Source: Streptomyces shenzhenensis (GTDB lineage: Bacteria > Actinomycetota > Actinomycetes > Streptomycetales > Streptomycetaceae). Taken from it: DNA of 64,000 nt. Below are positions 36,922 to 46,408 of the stretch, in pieces. The stretch spans positions 1-64,000 of the forward strand of contig NZ_JAJONF010000027.1 of the NCBI RefSeq assembly GCF_021462265.1. Reading direction: 5' to 3'. The translations under genes were made by a program, and so were the position numbers. How positions within the stretch are numbered: position 1 is the first letter of the stretch; every line of letters begins with the position of its first letter. Under the pieces are notes generated by a model that worked only from the letters and a program-made list of their open reading frames with translations, searched no databases and was not told where the DNA came from.

Positions 36922-39915
36922 TCAGGCCCCGTAGAAGAGCGTCTCCACGACGGACCGGGCCCTGCGCATGGTGCGCCGGTACGCGTCGAGCATGTCCCCG
37001 GCGTGCCCGTGCCCGTATCCCAGGTATCGGCCCACGGCGGCCAGCTCCCGGCTCTCGGTGGGGAACGTGTCGCCGGCCCGCCCCCGCACCAGCATCACGG
37101 CGTTGCGCACGCGCGTCGCCAGCACCCAGGCCTCGTCGAGCACCGCGGCCTCCTCCGTCTCCAGCAGCCCCGCCGCCTGCGCCGCGGCCAGCGCCTCACG
37201 GGTGCGGGTGGTGCGCAGCCCGGGCTCGGCCCAGCCGTGCCGCAGCTGCAGCAGCTGCACGGTCCACTCCACGTCGGACAGCCCGCCCGGCCCGAGCTTG
37301 GTGTGCAGCTTGGGGTCGGCGCCGCGCGGCAGCCGCTCGGACTCCATCCGGGCCTTCAGCCGCCGGATCTCGCGCACCGCGTCCTCGCCGAGCCCCTGCG
37401 CCGGGTACCGCAGCGGGTCGACCAGCTCGATGAACCGGCGCCCCAGCTCCTCGTCCCCGGCGACCGGTTCGGCCCGCAGCAGCGCCTGCGACTCCCACAC
37501 CAGGGACCAGCGGCGGTAGTACGCCTCGTAGGAGTTCAGCGTGCGCACCAGCGGCCCGGACTTGCCCTCGGGGCGCAGGTCCGCGTCGATCAGCAACGGC
37601 GGGTCGGCGCTGGGGATCTGCAGCAGCCGGCGCATCTCGGCGACGACCTTGTTGGCCGCGTCGGTGGCCTCCCGCTCGGCGACGCCGTCCCGCGGCTCGT
37701 GCACGAACACGACGTCGGCGTCGGAGCCGTAGCCGAGTTCGTGGCCGCCGAAGCGGCCCATGCCGATGACGGCGAAGCGGGTGGGCAGGGTGTCCCTCCA
37801 GCCGTCCCGGACCACCGCCCGCAGGGTTCCCGCCAGGGTCGCGGCCGTCAGGTCGGAGACGGCGGCGCCGACCCGGTCGACCAGGGCGCCCTGGTCGGGC
37901 TCGGCGGGCTTGGTCTCGGTGCCGTAGGAGTCGACGATGTCGGCGGCGGCCGTACGGAACAGCTCGCGGCGGCGCACGCCGCGGGCCGCCCGCACGCCGT
38001 CCTCGGCGTTGTCGGCGCGGCCGGCGGCGGCGAGGATCTCCTGCTCCAGCTGGGCGCGGCCGCGCGGCTCCAGGCCGCCCCCGTCGCCGTCGCCCAGCAG
38101 GGCCACCGCCTCCGGGGCGCGCATCAGCAGGTCGGGGGCGAGGCGCCCGGCGGACAGCACGCGCGCGAGGTTCTCGGCGGCGGCGCCCTCGTCCCTGAGC
38201 AGCCGCAGGTACCAGGGGGTCTTGCCGAGGGCGTCGGAGACCTTGCGGAAGTTCAGCAGGCCCGCGTCCGGGTCGGCGGAATCGGCGAACCAGCCCAGCA
38301 GGACGGGCAGCAGGGTGCGCTGGATGGCGGCCTTGCGGGTGACGCCGGAGGCGAGGGCCTCCAGGTGGCGCAGGGCGGCGGCGGGGTCGGCGTAGCCGAG
38401 GGCCACCATGCGCTCCCGGGCCGCCTCGGCGCTCAGCCGGGCCTCGCCGGGGGCGAGCTGGGCGACGGCGTCGAGCAGCGGGCGGTAGAAGAGCTTCTCG
38501 TGCAGGCGTCGTACGACACCGGTGTGCCGCTTCCACTCGCGGGTCAGCTCGGTCACCGGGTCGGTGCGCAGGCCCAGCGAGCGGCCGAGGCGGCGCAGGT
38601 CGGCCTCGCCCTCGGGGACCAGGTGGGTGCGGCGCAGCCGGTGGAGCTGGATGCGGTGCTCCAGGGAGCGCAGGAAGCGGTAGGCGTCGTCGAGCTGGAC
38701 GGCGTCGGCGCGGCCCACGTAGCCGCCGGCGGCGAGCGCCTGGAGGGCGTCCAGGGTGGTACCGCTGCGCAGTGCGGCGTCGGCCCGGCCGTGCACCAAC
38801 TGCAGCAGCTGGACGGCGAACTCGACGTCGCGCAGGCCGCCGGGGCCGAGCTTCAGCTCGCGGTCGATCTCGGCGGCGGGGATGTTCTCCACCACGCGCC
38901 GGCGCATCTTCTGCACGTCGGCGACGAAGTTCTCGCGCTCGGCGGCCTTCCAGACCAGGGGGTCGAGGGCGGCGACGTACTCCTGGCCCAGGTCGAGGTC
39001 GCCAGCGACCGGGCGCGCCTTGAGCAGGGCCTGGAACTCCCAGGTCTTGGCCCACCGCTGGTAGTAGGCGAGGTGGCTGCTGAGCGTGCGCACGAGGGGG
39101 CCGTTGCGGCCCTCGGGGCGGAGGTTGGCGTCGACGGGCCAGATCGACCCCTCCACCGTGGTCTCGGAGCAGATCCGCATCATGTGCGAGGCGAGCTTGG
39201 TGGCGGCGCGCAGGGCCTTGCTCTCGTCGGCGCCGTCGGCGGCCTCGCCGACGAAGATGACGTCGACGTCGGAGACGTAGTTCAGCTCGTGGCCGCCGCA
39301 CTTGCCCATGGCGATCACCGCGAGCCGGCAGGCGGCGGCGTCCCCGGGCGCGGCGGCCTCGGCGAGGGCGAGGGCGGCGCGCAGGGTGGCGGTGGCCAGG
39401 TCGGCGAGTTCGGCGGCGGTCTGGGTGAGGTCCGTCGTCCCGCACACGTCCCGGGCGGCGATGGACAGCAGGCAGCGCCGGTAGGCGACGCGCAGGGAGA
39501 CCGGGTCGGCGGCCTCGGCGAGCCCGCGTTCGAACTCGGCGACGCCGGGGTGCAGGTCGCGGGGCTCGTAGGTGACCAGGGTCTCCCAGTCGCGCGGGTG
39601 CCGGGCGAGGTGGTCGGCGAGGGCGGCGGAGGCGCCGAGGACACCCAGCAGGCGGTCCCGCAGCGGCTTGGCCGCTATCAGGGTGTCGAGCAGTTCCCGG
39701 CGGGCGGTGGGGCCGGGCTGGGCCTCCAGGAGCCGCACCAGGCCGTGCAGGGCGAGGTCGGGGTCGGCGGTGGCGCCCAGGGCTTCGAGGAGCACGGGGT
39801 CGTCGCGCACGGCGGCCAGTTCGGCGCTGTCCAGCAGCCGCTCGGCGGCCGAGGCATCGGTGAAGCCGTGCCGCAGCAGTCGCGTGAAGGTACTGCTCCT
39901 GCGCCCCGGCGTCAT
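36922..39915 (-). CDS. glnE: Glutamine synthetase adenylyltransferase/deadenylase
   Basis: 997 residues, full length for GlnE. It is two related halves: the N-terminal nucleotidyltransferase with MGKCGGHELNYVSDVDVIFV and the C-terminal one with MGRFGGHELGYGSDADVVFVHEP; each has the paired Asp that binds metal. Helical domains follow each (LGPGGLRDVEFAVQLLQLVHG and LGPGGLSDVEWTVQLLQLRHG). It adds or removes AMP on type I glutamine synthetase (GlnA) to match activity to nitrogen supply. ATG 39915 has GGAGGGAG upstream and is preferred over one seven codons earlier. Its target glnA is not in this window. Confidence 0.97.
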   Translation of the reverse strand: MTPGRRSSTFTRLLRHGFTDASAAERLLDSAELAAVRDDPVLLEALGATADPDLALHGLVRLLEAQPGPTARRELLDTLIAAKPLRDRLLGVLGASAALADHLARHPRDWETLVTYEPRDLHPGVAEFERGLAEAADPVSLRVAYRRCLLSIAARDVCGTTDLTQTAAELADLATATLRAALALAEAAAPGDAAACRLAVIAMGKCGGHELNYVSDVDVIFVGEAADGADESKALRAATKLASHMMRICSETTVEGSIWPVDANLRPEGRNGPLVRTLSSHLAYYQRWAKTWEFQALLKARPVAGDLDLGQEYVAALDPLVWKAAERENFVADVQKMRRRVVENIPAAEIDRELKLGPGGLRDVEFAVQLLQLVHGRADAALRSGTTLDALQALAAGGYVGRADAVQLDDAYRFLRSLEHRIQLHRLRRTHLVPEGEADLRRLGRSLGLRTDPVTELTREWKRHTGVVRRLHEKLFYRPLLDAVAQLAPGEARLSAEAARERMVALGYADPAAALRHLEALASGVTRKAAIQRTLLPVLLGWFADSADPDAGLLNFRKVSDALGKTPWYLRLLRDEGAAAENLARVLSAGRLAPDLLMRAPEAVALLGDGDGGGLEPRGRAQLEQEILAAAGRADNAEDGVRAARGVRRRELFRTAAADIVDSYGTETKPAEPDQGALVDRVGAAVSDLTAATLAGTLRAVVRDGWRDTLPTRFAVIGMGRFGGHELGYGSDADVVFVHEPRDGVAEREATDAANKVVAEMRRLLQIPSADPPLLIDADLRPEGKSGPLVRTLNSYEAYYRRWSLVWESQALLRAEPVAGDEELGRRFIELVDPLRYPAQGLGEDAVREIRRLKARMESERLPRGADPKLHTKLGPGGLSDVEWTVQLLQLRHGWAEPGLRTTRTREALAAAQAAGLLETEEAAVLDEAWVLATRVRNAVMLVRGRAGDTFPTESRELAAVGRYLGYGHGHAGDMLDAYRRTMRRARSVVETLFYGA

Positions 39916-40177
39916 CCGCGGCTCCCTCCGGATCAAGGTCGTCCCCGCCCGAGCCTAACCGCAGACCCCGTCACGAGCGCCGACGAGTCAAGGGCGGGAT
40001 GGTGGTCGTACCGGCAGGCGCCCCCGGGAGGCGTCGCGCGCGAGCCCGAGGCGGAAGTAGTTCATCCGGTCTTCACCTGTCTGGCCGAGCGCGGCGACAC
40101 GGAGGATTATTGGCGTGTGCATGCTCAGTCCCCGCACCGCCACCAGGCTTTCCCTTCCCCCAGCACCGGAGGTTGAT

Positions 40178-41077
40178 GTGTCCGGCAGTTCCGCACGTCC
40201 GGCGATGATCCGCCGCGCCCGTACGGCGATGGCCTCGGCCACCGCCCTCACCGCGGCCGCGATCGGCCTGTGGACCGGGCTCGGCGGCACGTCCGCGCAG
40301 GCCGCGAGCGCCGTACCCTCCCCGGACCACGTGATCGTCGTGGTCCTAGAGAACCACGCCTACAGCCAGGTCATCGGCTCCTCCAGCGCGCCGTACATCA
40401 ACTCGCTGGCAACCGGCGGCGCCAACCTGACCCAGATGTACGCCGAGACCCACCCGAGCCAGCCCAACTACTACGCGATGTTCTCGGGCTCCACCCAGGG
40501 CATCACGGACGACAGCTGCATCACGCCCGGCTTCTCCTCGGCGGCGAACCTGGCCTCCGAGCAGCTCGCGGCCGGCCGCACCTGGGCCAGCTACAACGAG
40601 ACCCTGCCCAGCCAGGGCTCCACCACGTGCAGCAGCGGCAAGTACGCGCAGAAGCACAACCCGTGGTTCGGCTTCAGCAACGTACCGACGTCGACCGCGA
40701 AGACGTTCGCCCAGTTCCCGACGGACTACACCACCCTCCCCCAGCTGTCCTACGTGATCCCCAACCTGTGCAACGACATGCACGACTGCTCGGTGTCCAC
40801 GGGTGACACCTGGCTGAAGAACAACCTGGGCGCGTACGCCACCTGGGCCAAGACCCACAACAGCCTCCTCGTCGTCACCACGGACGAGGACAACCGCCTG
40901 GCCGGCAACCGCATCCCGACGGTGCTCTACGGCCAGCCGGTCGCGGCGGGCTCGACCTCGTCCACCACGTACGACCACTACGACCTGCTGCGCACCCTGG
41001 AGGACAGCCAGGGCCTGAGCGCGCACGCGGGCAACGCGGCGTCCGCGTCCGACATCACCGGGATCTGGGCGTCCTGA
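40178..41077 (+). CDS. Secreted phosphoesterase (acid phosphatase family)
   Basis: 299 residues from GTG 40178, with GGAGG five bases upstream. Signal peptide: AMASATALTAAAIGLWTGLGGTSAQA. The PF04185-type phosphoesterase fold follows: HVIVVVLENHAYSQVIGSSS, AETHPSQPNYYAMFSGSTQG, PNLCNDMHDCSVSTGD, LLVVTTDEDN and TTYDHYDLLRTLED. Asn, His and Asp/Glu in these segments are the metal and phosphate ligands of phospholipase C-like acid phosphatases. It should scavenge phosphate or cleave phosphoesters outside the cell. First gene of a compact three-gene unit with the MFS and TolB-like genes. Confidence 0.88.
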   Translation: MSGSSARPAMIRRARTAMASATALTAAAIGLWTGLGGTSAQAASAVPSPDHVIVVVLENHAYSQVIGSSSAPYINSLATGGANLTQMYAETHPSQPNYYAMFSGSTQGITDDSCITPGFSSAANLASEQLAAGRTWASYNETLPSQGSTTCSSGKYAQKHNPWFGFSNVPTSTAKTFAQFPTDYTTLPQLSYVIPNLCNDMHDCSVSTGDTWLKNNLGAYATWAKTHNSLLVVTTDEDNRLAGNRIPTVLYGQPVAAGSTSSTTYDHYDLLRTLEDSQGLSAHAGNAASASDITGIWAS

Positions 41078-41078
41078 C

Positions 41079-42353
41079 GTGTACGTAGCGGACAGCCGCG
41101 CGAGCACCCCGGCGCCGGCGTCCGTGGAAGGTACCGCCCGGCCGGCCACGGCCGGGCGGTACCGCTCCACGATCGCGCCCACGGTCCTCGCCCTCGGCAC
41201 GGTCAGCCTGGTCACGGACGTGTCCTCCGAGATGGTCACGGCGGTCCTCCCGCTGTACCTGGTGGCGGGCCTGGGCCTGTCCCCGCTGGGTTTCGGCCTC
41301 CTCGACGGCGTCTACAACGGCTTCTCGGCGGTCGTACGCCTCGTCGGCGGCCACCTCGCCGACCGCGGCGGCGGCCGCCACAAGTGGGTGGCGGGCGCGG
41401 GCTACGCCCTCTCCGCCCTGTGCAAACCCCTCCTGCTGATCGCCCACAGCCTCACCCCCATCGGCCTGATCCTGGCGGCGGACCGCACCGGCAAGGGCCT
41501 GCGCACCGCCCCCCGGGACGCCCTGATCTCCCTCTCCAGCACCCCGGAGACCCGGGGCCGCGCCTTCGGCGTGCACCGCGCGATGGACACGGCGGGCGCC
41601 CTGCTCGGCCCCCTGGCCGCGTTCCTCATCCTCCGGGCGACGGTGGACGGCTACGACGCGGTGTTCACGGTGAGCTTCTGCGTGGCGGTGCTGGGCGTGC
41701 TGATCCTGGTCCTGTTCGTTCCGTCCGGCGGCCGTACGGAACCGGCCGCCCCCGGCGCGCGCCCCACCCTGCGCGCGGCACTCGGCCTGCTGGCCGACCG
41801 CGACCTGCGCCGCATCACCCTCTGCGCCCTTCTGCTGGGCCTCGCGACGGTGAGCGACTCCTTCGTCTACCTGCTGCTGCAACGCCGGCTCGGCGTCCCG
41901 GACCGCTGGTTCGCCCTGCTCCCCCTCGGCACAGCGGCCGCGTTCCTCCTCCTGGCCGTCCCGCTGGGCCGCCTGGCGGACCGCTGGGGCCGCTGGCGGG
42001 TCTTCCTGGCCGGCCACGCGGCTCTGCTGCTCGCCTACGCGCTCCTGCTGGCGTCCTGGCACGGCACCGCCCTGCCGTACGCGGTGCTCGCGCTGCACGG
42101 CACGTTCTACGCGGCGACCGACGGTGTGCTGATGGCGGCCGCGTCGGACAGCGTGCCCGAGGCGCTGCGCTCGTCGGGTCTGGCGCTGGTCCAGACGGGT
42201 CAGGCGGCGACTCGTTTCGCCTGCTCACTGGGGTTCGGGGCGGCCTGGACGCTGTGGGGCGACCGTACCGCCCTGAGCGTGTCGGCGGTGGCCCTGGCGG
42301 GGTGCGCGGCGTACGCCCTCACCCTTAGGCCCTTCCGGGAGGCCGCCGTATGA
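41079..42353 (+). CDS. MFS transporter
   Basis: 424 residues with twelve predicted spans. The first segment is LGTVSLVTDVSSEMVTAVLPLYLVAGLG, a start typical of a bacterial MFS group of unknown substrates, and the loop motif is GGHLADRGGGRHKWVAGAGYAL, with a second at LGRLADRWGRWRVFLAG. The GTG at 41079 begins one base after the phosphoesterase stop, and its own stop overlaps the next ATG, so the three genes are translationally coupled. The substrate is unknown; export or uptake of a phosphoesterase-related product is a guess. Confidence 0.88.
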   Translation: MYVADSRASTPAPASVEGTARPATAGRYRSTIAPTVLALGTVSLVTDVSSEMVTAVLPLYLVAGLGLSPLGFGLLDGVYNGFSAVVRLVGGHLADRGGGRHKWVAGAGYALSALCKPLLLIAHSLTPIGLILAADRTGKGLRTAPRDALISLSSTPETRGRAFGVHRAMDTAGALLGPLAAFLILRATVDGYDAVFTVSFCVAVLGVLILVLFVPSGGRTEPAAPGARPTLRAALGLLADRDLRRITLCALLLGLATVSDSFVYLLLQRRLGVPDRWFALLPLGTAAAFLLLAVPLGRLADRWGRWRVFLAGHAALLLAYALLLASWHGTALPYAVLALHGTFYAATDGVLMAAASDSVPEALRSSGLALVQTGQAATRFACSLGFGAAWTLWGDRTALSVSAVALAGCAAYALTLRPFREAAV

Positions 42354-43369
42354 CCGTCCGCTCCCGCCTCCTGATCCTCCTCTCGGCGCTGGCGGTCCTG
42401 GGGGCCGTCGCCCTGGCCTCCGTCCTGCACGCCTCCGCCCGGGCGGAGCGCCGCGACCACACGCAGGCGGGCGGCCCGAAGGTCACTGCGGGGACGGTGA
42501 CGCTGACGGCCCCCGGCCGCATGGTCTTCCGCAACATGGCCTGGGGACCGCACCGGGACGAACTCTCCACGGTCCCCGCCGCCTCCCCCTCCGGCCCCCG
42601 TACCGCCTCCGGCGTGAAATGCCTGCGTTTCTACGCCGCCGCGGGCACCGGCGTCTGCCTCCAGGCCGTCCACGGCCCGGTCTCGGACACCTACCGCGCC
42701 CTGATCCTGGACGCGAACCTGCACGCGACCGCCCACTACGACGTCCCGGGCATCCCGTCCCGCGCCCGGGTCTCGCCCACCGGCCACTACGCGGCCTGGA
42801 CGGCGTTCGTGGGCGGCGACTCGTACGCGGGCACGAACTTCTCGACCCGCACGGCGATCGCCGACACGCGCACGGGCGAGCTGATCCCGACCCTGGAGTC
42901 CTTCCGCGTCCTCAAGGACGGCCGCTCCTACCACTCCGCGGACGCCAACTTCTGGGGCGTGACGTTCGCGTCGGACGACACCACCTTCTACGCGACGCTC
43001 GCCACGAAGGGCTCGACCTACCTGGTCCGCGGCAACCTGCGCACCCGCACGCTCACCACCCTCCACGCGAACGTCGAATGCCCGTCCCTCTCCCCCGACG
43101 GCACCCGCATCGCGTACAAGAAACGCGTGCGGGGCCTGCCGAAGGACGCCCCCTGGCGCCTGTACGTCCTGAACCTGAGCACGATGCGCGAGACGCCGCT
43201 GGCCGAGCCCCGCAGCGTGGACGACCAGGCGGTGTGGAAGGACGCGCACACGATCGTCTACGCCCTGCCGGGCGACTACGGCGCGGACCTGTACGAAGTC
43301 CCGGCCGACGGCACGGGGAAGCCGCGGCGGATCAGCGTCTCGGCGGTGTCGCCGGCGTATGTCGGCTGA
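42350..43369 (+). CDS. Membrane-anchored or secreted TolB-like propeller protein
   Basis: 339 residues. The N-terminal hydrophobic stretch LLILLSALAVLGAVALASVL is a signal anchor or signal peptide. The rest reads as a beta-propeller of the TolB/WD40-like type: YAAWTAFVGGDSY, ATLATKGSTYLVRGNLRTRT, VECPSLSPDGTRIAYKKRV, LYVLNLSTMRETPLAE and DDQAVWKDAHTIVYALPG. The ATGA overlap with the MFS stop couples their translation. Probably an extracytoplasmic binding partner of the phosphoesterase/MFS unit; function not known. Confidence 0.8.
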   Translation: MTVRSRLLILLSALAVLGAVALASVLHASARAERRDHTQAGGPKVTAGTVTLTAPGRMVFRNMAWGPHRDELSTVPAASPSGPRTASGVKCLRFYAAAGTGVCLQAVHGPVSDTYRALILDANLHATAHYDVPGIPSRARVSPTGHYAAWTAFVGGDSYAGTNFSTRTAIADTRTGELIPTLESFRVLKDGRSYHSADANFWGVTFASDDTTFYATLATKGSTYLVRGNLRTRTLTTLHANVECPSLSPDGTRIAYKKRVRGLPKDAPWRLYVLNLSTMRETPLAEPRSVDDQAVWKDAHTIVYALPGDYGADLYEVPADGTGKPRRISVSAVSPAYVG

Positions 43370-43450
43370 CCCCGGGAATGGGAAGCACGTCGCGCTGCGT
43401 TTCCGGAGGCAGTACGACGAGCCCAGAGCAGACCTGTACCGGAGCACGAC

Positions 43451-44626
43451 GTGAGCACTGCCACCATCGCGAGTTCAGTGGTAGAGAGCGTGCGGGCGTG
43501 GCACCGTTCCACACTGCGGCTCCTGTGGGTGGCCGGTCCCCTGCTGCTGATCATCGCGATCCCGGTGGCCGACGGGTTCCTGCCGCCGGACGTGCATCTC
43601 GCTCACCTGCTCGTGGTCGCGGTGGCGATCACCGCGGTCGGCAGCGGGCCGCGCGCCACCGCCCTGACCGGGGCGCTGGCCGTCCTCGCACTGGTCTGCG
43701 CCGGCCTGGAGCGACGCACCCTGGCCACCGAGAGTGTCCTCGTCGAACTCTCCGCCCTCCTGGTCGTCTGCGTCTTCCTCGTCCTCTTCACCCGACTGCG
43801 AGACCGTCGGGAGCGCGAACTGGTCTGGGTGCGTTCGGTGTCCGACGCGACACAGCGTGTCGTACTGCGGCCGTTGCCGAAGCGGGCCGGGCCGGTCGCT
43901 CTTGCCTCGCACTACCGCAGCGCCGAATCGGACCCGACCATCGGCGGCGACCTGTACGCCGCCGCCCGGATCGCCGGCTCCACGCGGCTGCTCATCGGGG
44001 ACGTCCGGGGCAAGGGACTCCCCTCGATCAGCGACACGGCGATCGTGCTGGGCGCCTTCCGCGCCGCCGCGCACCGCCGAGTCCCGCTGCCCGAGCTGGT
44101 CGGCTACATCGAGGACGCCGTCCGGTGGGGACTCGCGGAGTTCTCGGAGCCGGACGAGGATGCCGCCGAGCGCTTCGTGACCGCCGCCGTCCTGGACATC
44201 CCGGACGACGAGCCGGTGGTGCATCTGATCAGCTGCGGGCACCCGCCACCCCTCCTGTTGCGTGGCTCCACCGGGACGGCGCTGGCGCTGACGGTCCCCG
44301 AACCGTCGCCTCCGCTCGGCCTCGCGGTACGGCCCGCCGACACGCGCAGCACGGACAGCGTCGACGGCCGCTACGCACCGGCGACCTTCCCCTTCGAGCA
44401 CGGCGACAGGCTGGTCCTGTACACGGACGGCGTCAGCGAGGCCCGGAACACGGAAGGCGAGTTCTATCCGCTCGCGGAGCGCGCCGCGGCCTGGGCGGAC
44501 AAGGCACCAGACCTGCTCGTCGAGCAGCTCGCCGCAGACGTCCGGGCGTACACGGGCGGCCGGCTGAACGACGACCTGGCCATGGTCGTCCTCCAGCGCG
44601 ACCGGACGGTGTCACAGGCCGCCTGA
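43451..44626 (+). CDS. Membrane PP2C (SpoIIE-type) phosphatase
   Basis: 391 residues. Hydrophobic N-terminal spans (LLWVAGPLLLIIAIPVADG, LLVVAVAITAVGSG, ALAVLALVCAG, ALLVVCVFLVLF; about 20-115) form a small membrane domain. The cytoplasmic phosphatase part has SDPTIGGDLYAAAR, IGDVRGKGLPSISD, SCGHPPPLLL, LYTDGVSEARN and NDDLAMVVL, i.e. the conserved metal-binding Asp/Gly motifs. It starts at GTG 43451. Likely dephosphorylates an anti-anti-sigma factor in a stress or development cascade. It resembles many actinomycete paralogues; no partner gene adjoins. Confidence 0.92.
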   Translation: MSTATIASSVVESVRAWHRSTLRLLWVAGPLLLIIAIPVADGFLPPDVHLAHLLVVAVAITAVGSGPRATALTGALAVLALVCAGLERRTLATESVLVELSALLVVCVFLVLFTRLRDRRERELVWVRSVSDATQRVVLRPLPKRAGPVALASHYRSAESDPTIGGDLYAAARIAGSTRLLIGDVRGKGLPSISDTAIVLGAFRAAAHRRVPLPELVGYIEDAVRWGLAEFSEPDEDAAERFVTAAVLDIPDDEPVVHLISCGHPPPLLLRGSTGTALALTVPEPSPPLGLAVRPADTRSTDSVDGRYAPATFPFEHGDRLVLYTDGVSEARNTEGEFYPLAERAAAWADKAPDLLVEQLAADVRAYTGGRLNDDLAMVVLQRDRTVSQAA

Positions 44627-44640
44627 ACCCCGCAAACGGG

Positions 44641-44665
44641 GAGCTGCGGCCGTCGGCTGCAGCTC
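44641..44665. terminator. Stem-loop between convergent PP2C and glnA-like genes
   Basis: GAGCTGC and GCAGCTC close an imperfect hairpin within the 83-base gap between the two convergent stops. Confidence 0.55.
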
Positions 44666-44709
44666 CTGCAGCATCCTCAGAGCGGGAAAAGCCGGGCCCT
44701 GACCTGCCC

Positions 44710-46071
44710 CTAAAGCACCGGCAGGTTCTTCCGCAGCTCGAACGCGGTCACCTCGGAGCGGTACTCCTCCCACTCCTGCCGCTTGTTGCGCAGGAAGAAG
44801 TCGAAGACGTGTTCGCCGAGGGTCTCGGCGACCAGGTCGCTGTTCTCCATGAGGGTGAGGGCCTCGCCGAGGTTCTGGGGGAGCGGTTCGATGCCCATGG
44901 CGCGGCGCTCGGCGTTGGAGAGGGCCCAGACGTCGTCCTCGGCGCCCGGCGGGAGCTCGTAGCCCTCCTCGATGCCCTTGAGGCCGGCGGCGAGAAGGAC
45001 CGCGTAGGCCAGGTACGGGTTGGCGCCGGAGTCGATGGAGCGGACCTCGACGCGCGCGGAGCCGGTCTTGCCGGGCTTGTACATCGGGACGCGGACCAGA
45101 GCGCTGCGGTTGTTGTGGCCCCAGCAGATGTAGGAGGGGGCCTCGCCGCCGGCGCCGGCGGTGCGCTCGGAGCCGCCCCAGATGCGCTTGTAGGAGTTCA
45201 CCCACTGGTTGGTGACCGCGGAGATCTCGGCGGCGTGCTGCAGCAGGCCCGCGATGAAGGAGCGGCCGACCTTGGAGAGCTGGAACTCCGCGCCCGACTC
45301 GTAGAACGCGTTGCGGTCGCCCTCGAAGAGGGAGAGGTGGGTGTGCATGCCGGAGCCGGGGTGCTCGGAGAACGGCTTCGGCATGAACGTCGCCTGCACC
45401 CCCTGCTCCAGCGCCACCTGCTTCATGACCAGCCGGAACGTCATGATGTTGTCGGCCGTGGAGAGCGCGTCGGCGTAGCGCAGGTCGATCTCCTGCTGAC
45501 CGGGCGCGCCCTCGTGGTGGGAGAACTCGACCGAGATGCCCATCGACTCCAGCATGGTGATCGCCTGGCGGCGGAAGTCCATGCCGACGCTGGTGGGCGT
45601 GTGGTCGAAGTAGCCGGAGTTGTCGGCCGGGGTGGGGCGGGAGCCGTCCAGCGGGCGGTTCTTCAGGAGGAAGAACTCGATCTCGGGGTGGGTGTAGAAG
45701 GTGAAGCCGAGGTCGGAGGTGCGGGCCAGGGCCCGCTTCAGGACGTACCGCGGGTCCGCGAAGGACGGGGAGCCGTCCGGCATGAGGATGTCGCAGAACA
45801 TGCGGGCCGTGCCGGGGGTCTCCGCACGCCACGGGAGGACCTGGAACGTGGACGGGTCCGGCTTGGCGATCATGTCGGACTCGTAGACCCGGGCGAAGCC
45901 CTCGATCGCGGAGCCGTCGAAGCCGATGCCCTCGTCGAAGGCCTGCTCTAGCTCGGCCGGGGCCACCGCGACGGACTTGAGGAAGCCCAGCACGTCCGTG
46001 AACCACAGGCGTACGAACCGGATGTCGCGCTCCTCCAACGTCCGGAGCACGAACTCCTGCTGCTTGTCCAT
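44710..46071 (-). CDS. glnA2: Glutamine synthetase-like enzyme, probably gamma-glutamylpolyamine synthetase
   Basis: 453 residues from the ATG 46071, the length and N-terminus (MDKQQEFVLRTLEERDIRFV) that I recall for GlnA2 of S. coelicolor, which attaches glutamate to polyamines. GS folds are clear: GFDGSAIEGFARVYESDM, GMHTHLSLFEG, NSYKRIWGGSE and ARVEVRSIDSGANPYLAYAV. The NLYDLPP adenylylation loop of true GlnA is missing; the corresponding part reads ALSNAERRAMGIEPLPQNL, with no Tyr, so GlnE should not act on it. A second in-frame ATG lies five codons upstream. The polyamine assignment rests on ortholog recall. Confidence 0.85.
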   Translation of the reverse strand: MDKQQEFVLRTLEERDIRFVRLWFTDVLGFLKSVAVAPAELEQAFDEGIGFDGSAIEGFARVYESDMIAKPDPSTFQVLPWRAETPGTARMFCDILMPDGSPSFADPRYVLKRALARTSDLGFTFYTHPEIEFFLLKNRPLDGSRPTPADNSGYFDHTPTSVGMDFRRQAITMLESMGISVEFSHHEGAPGQQEIDLRYADALSTADNIMTFRLVMKQVALEQGVQATFMPKPFSEHPGSGMHTHLSLFEGDRNAFYESGAEFQLSKVGRSFIAGLLQHAAEISAVTNQWVNSYKRIWGGSERTAGAGGEAPSYICWGHNNRSALVRVPMYKPGKTGSARVEVRSIDSGANPYLAYAVLLAAGLKGIEEGYELPPGAEDDVWALSNAERRAMGIEPLPQNLGEALTLMENSDLVAETLGEHVFDFFLRNKRQEWEEYRSEVTAFELRKNLPVL

Positions 46072-46408
46072 CTTCCGCTTCCCCATCCTTGCTGGTCAGG
46101 CCGCCTGTCTCCCTGTCCCGCGGGAGGCGGTCGGGCACCTGGGCATCACACCACAACAGCATTTCATGCGCGTTGCGCACCTTGATCGCCCGAGCGACCC
46201 CGGCGTGAACGGCTCTCGTACGGCAGATGTCCTGCCCTGACGCCCATCTTGCCTGCTCGCGCCGACATCCGTAATGGCCGATCCGGTTTCCGGGCCGCCG
46301 GCAGGTGACGGAGACCACGGTCCATAAATTTGAATCTCAGATGCAAGTTTTAATAACGTCTGATCACGAGCCGTTCGGTCGAACCACGCCGAGCCACAAG
46401 GAGCCCTC
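46072..46408. other. Divergent promoter region of the glnA-like gene and flavohemoglobin
   Basis: This 337-base gap has no gene. It includes the NsrR-type box (46326-46350) near hmp and an AT-richer strip around it (TAATAACG). No GlnR box with the phasing seen before glnII was found. Confidence 0.5.
46326..46350 (+). promoter_or_regulatory. NsrR-type operator of the flavohemoglobin gene
   Basis: A 12-1-12 inverted repeat: the left arm is AAATTTGAATCT and the right arm reads AAACTTGCATCT on the other strand (10 of 12 match). Streptomyces NsrR binds 11-1-11 inverted repeats of this kind upstream of hmpA genes. It lies about 60 bases before the hmp start codon, at the expected promoter. Confidence 0.75.

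Noticed and set aside
37003..40176. Open frame of more than 1000 codons on the + strand opposite glnE
   Set aside because: Composition is Gly/Gln/Val/Leu-rich without domains and it mirrors glnE codons.
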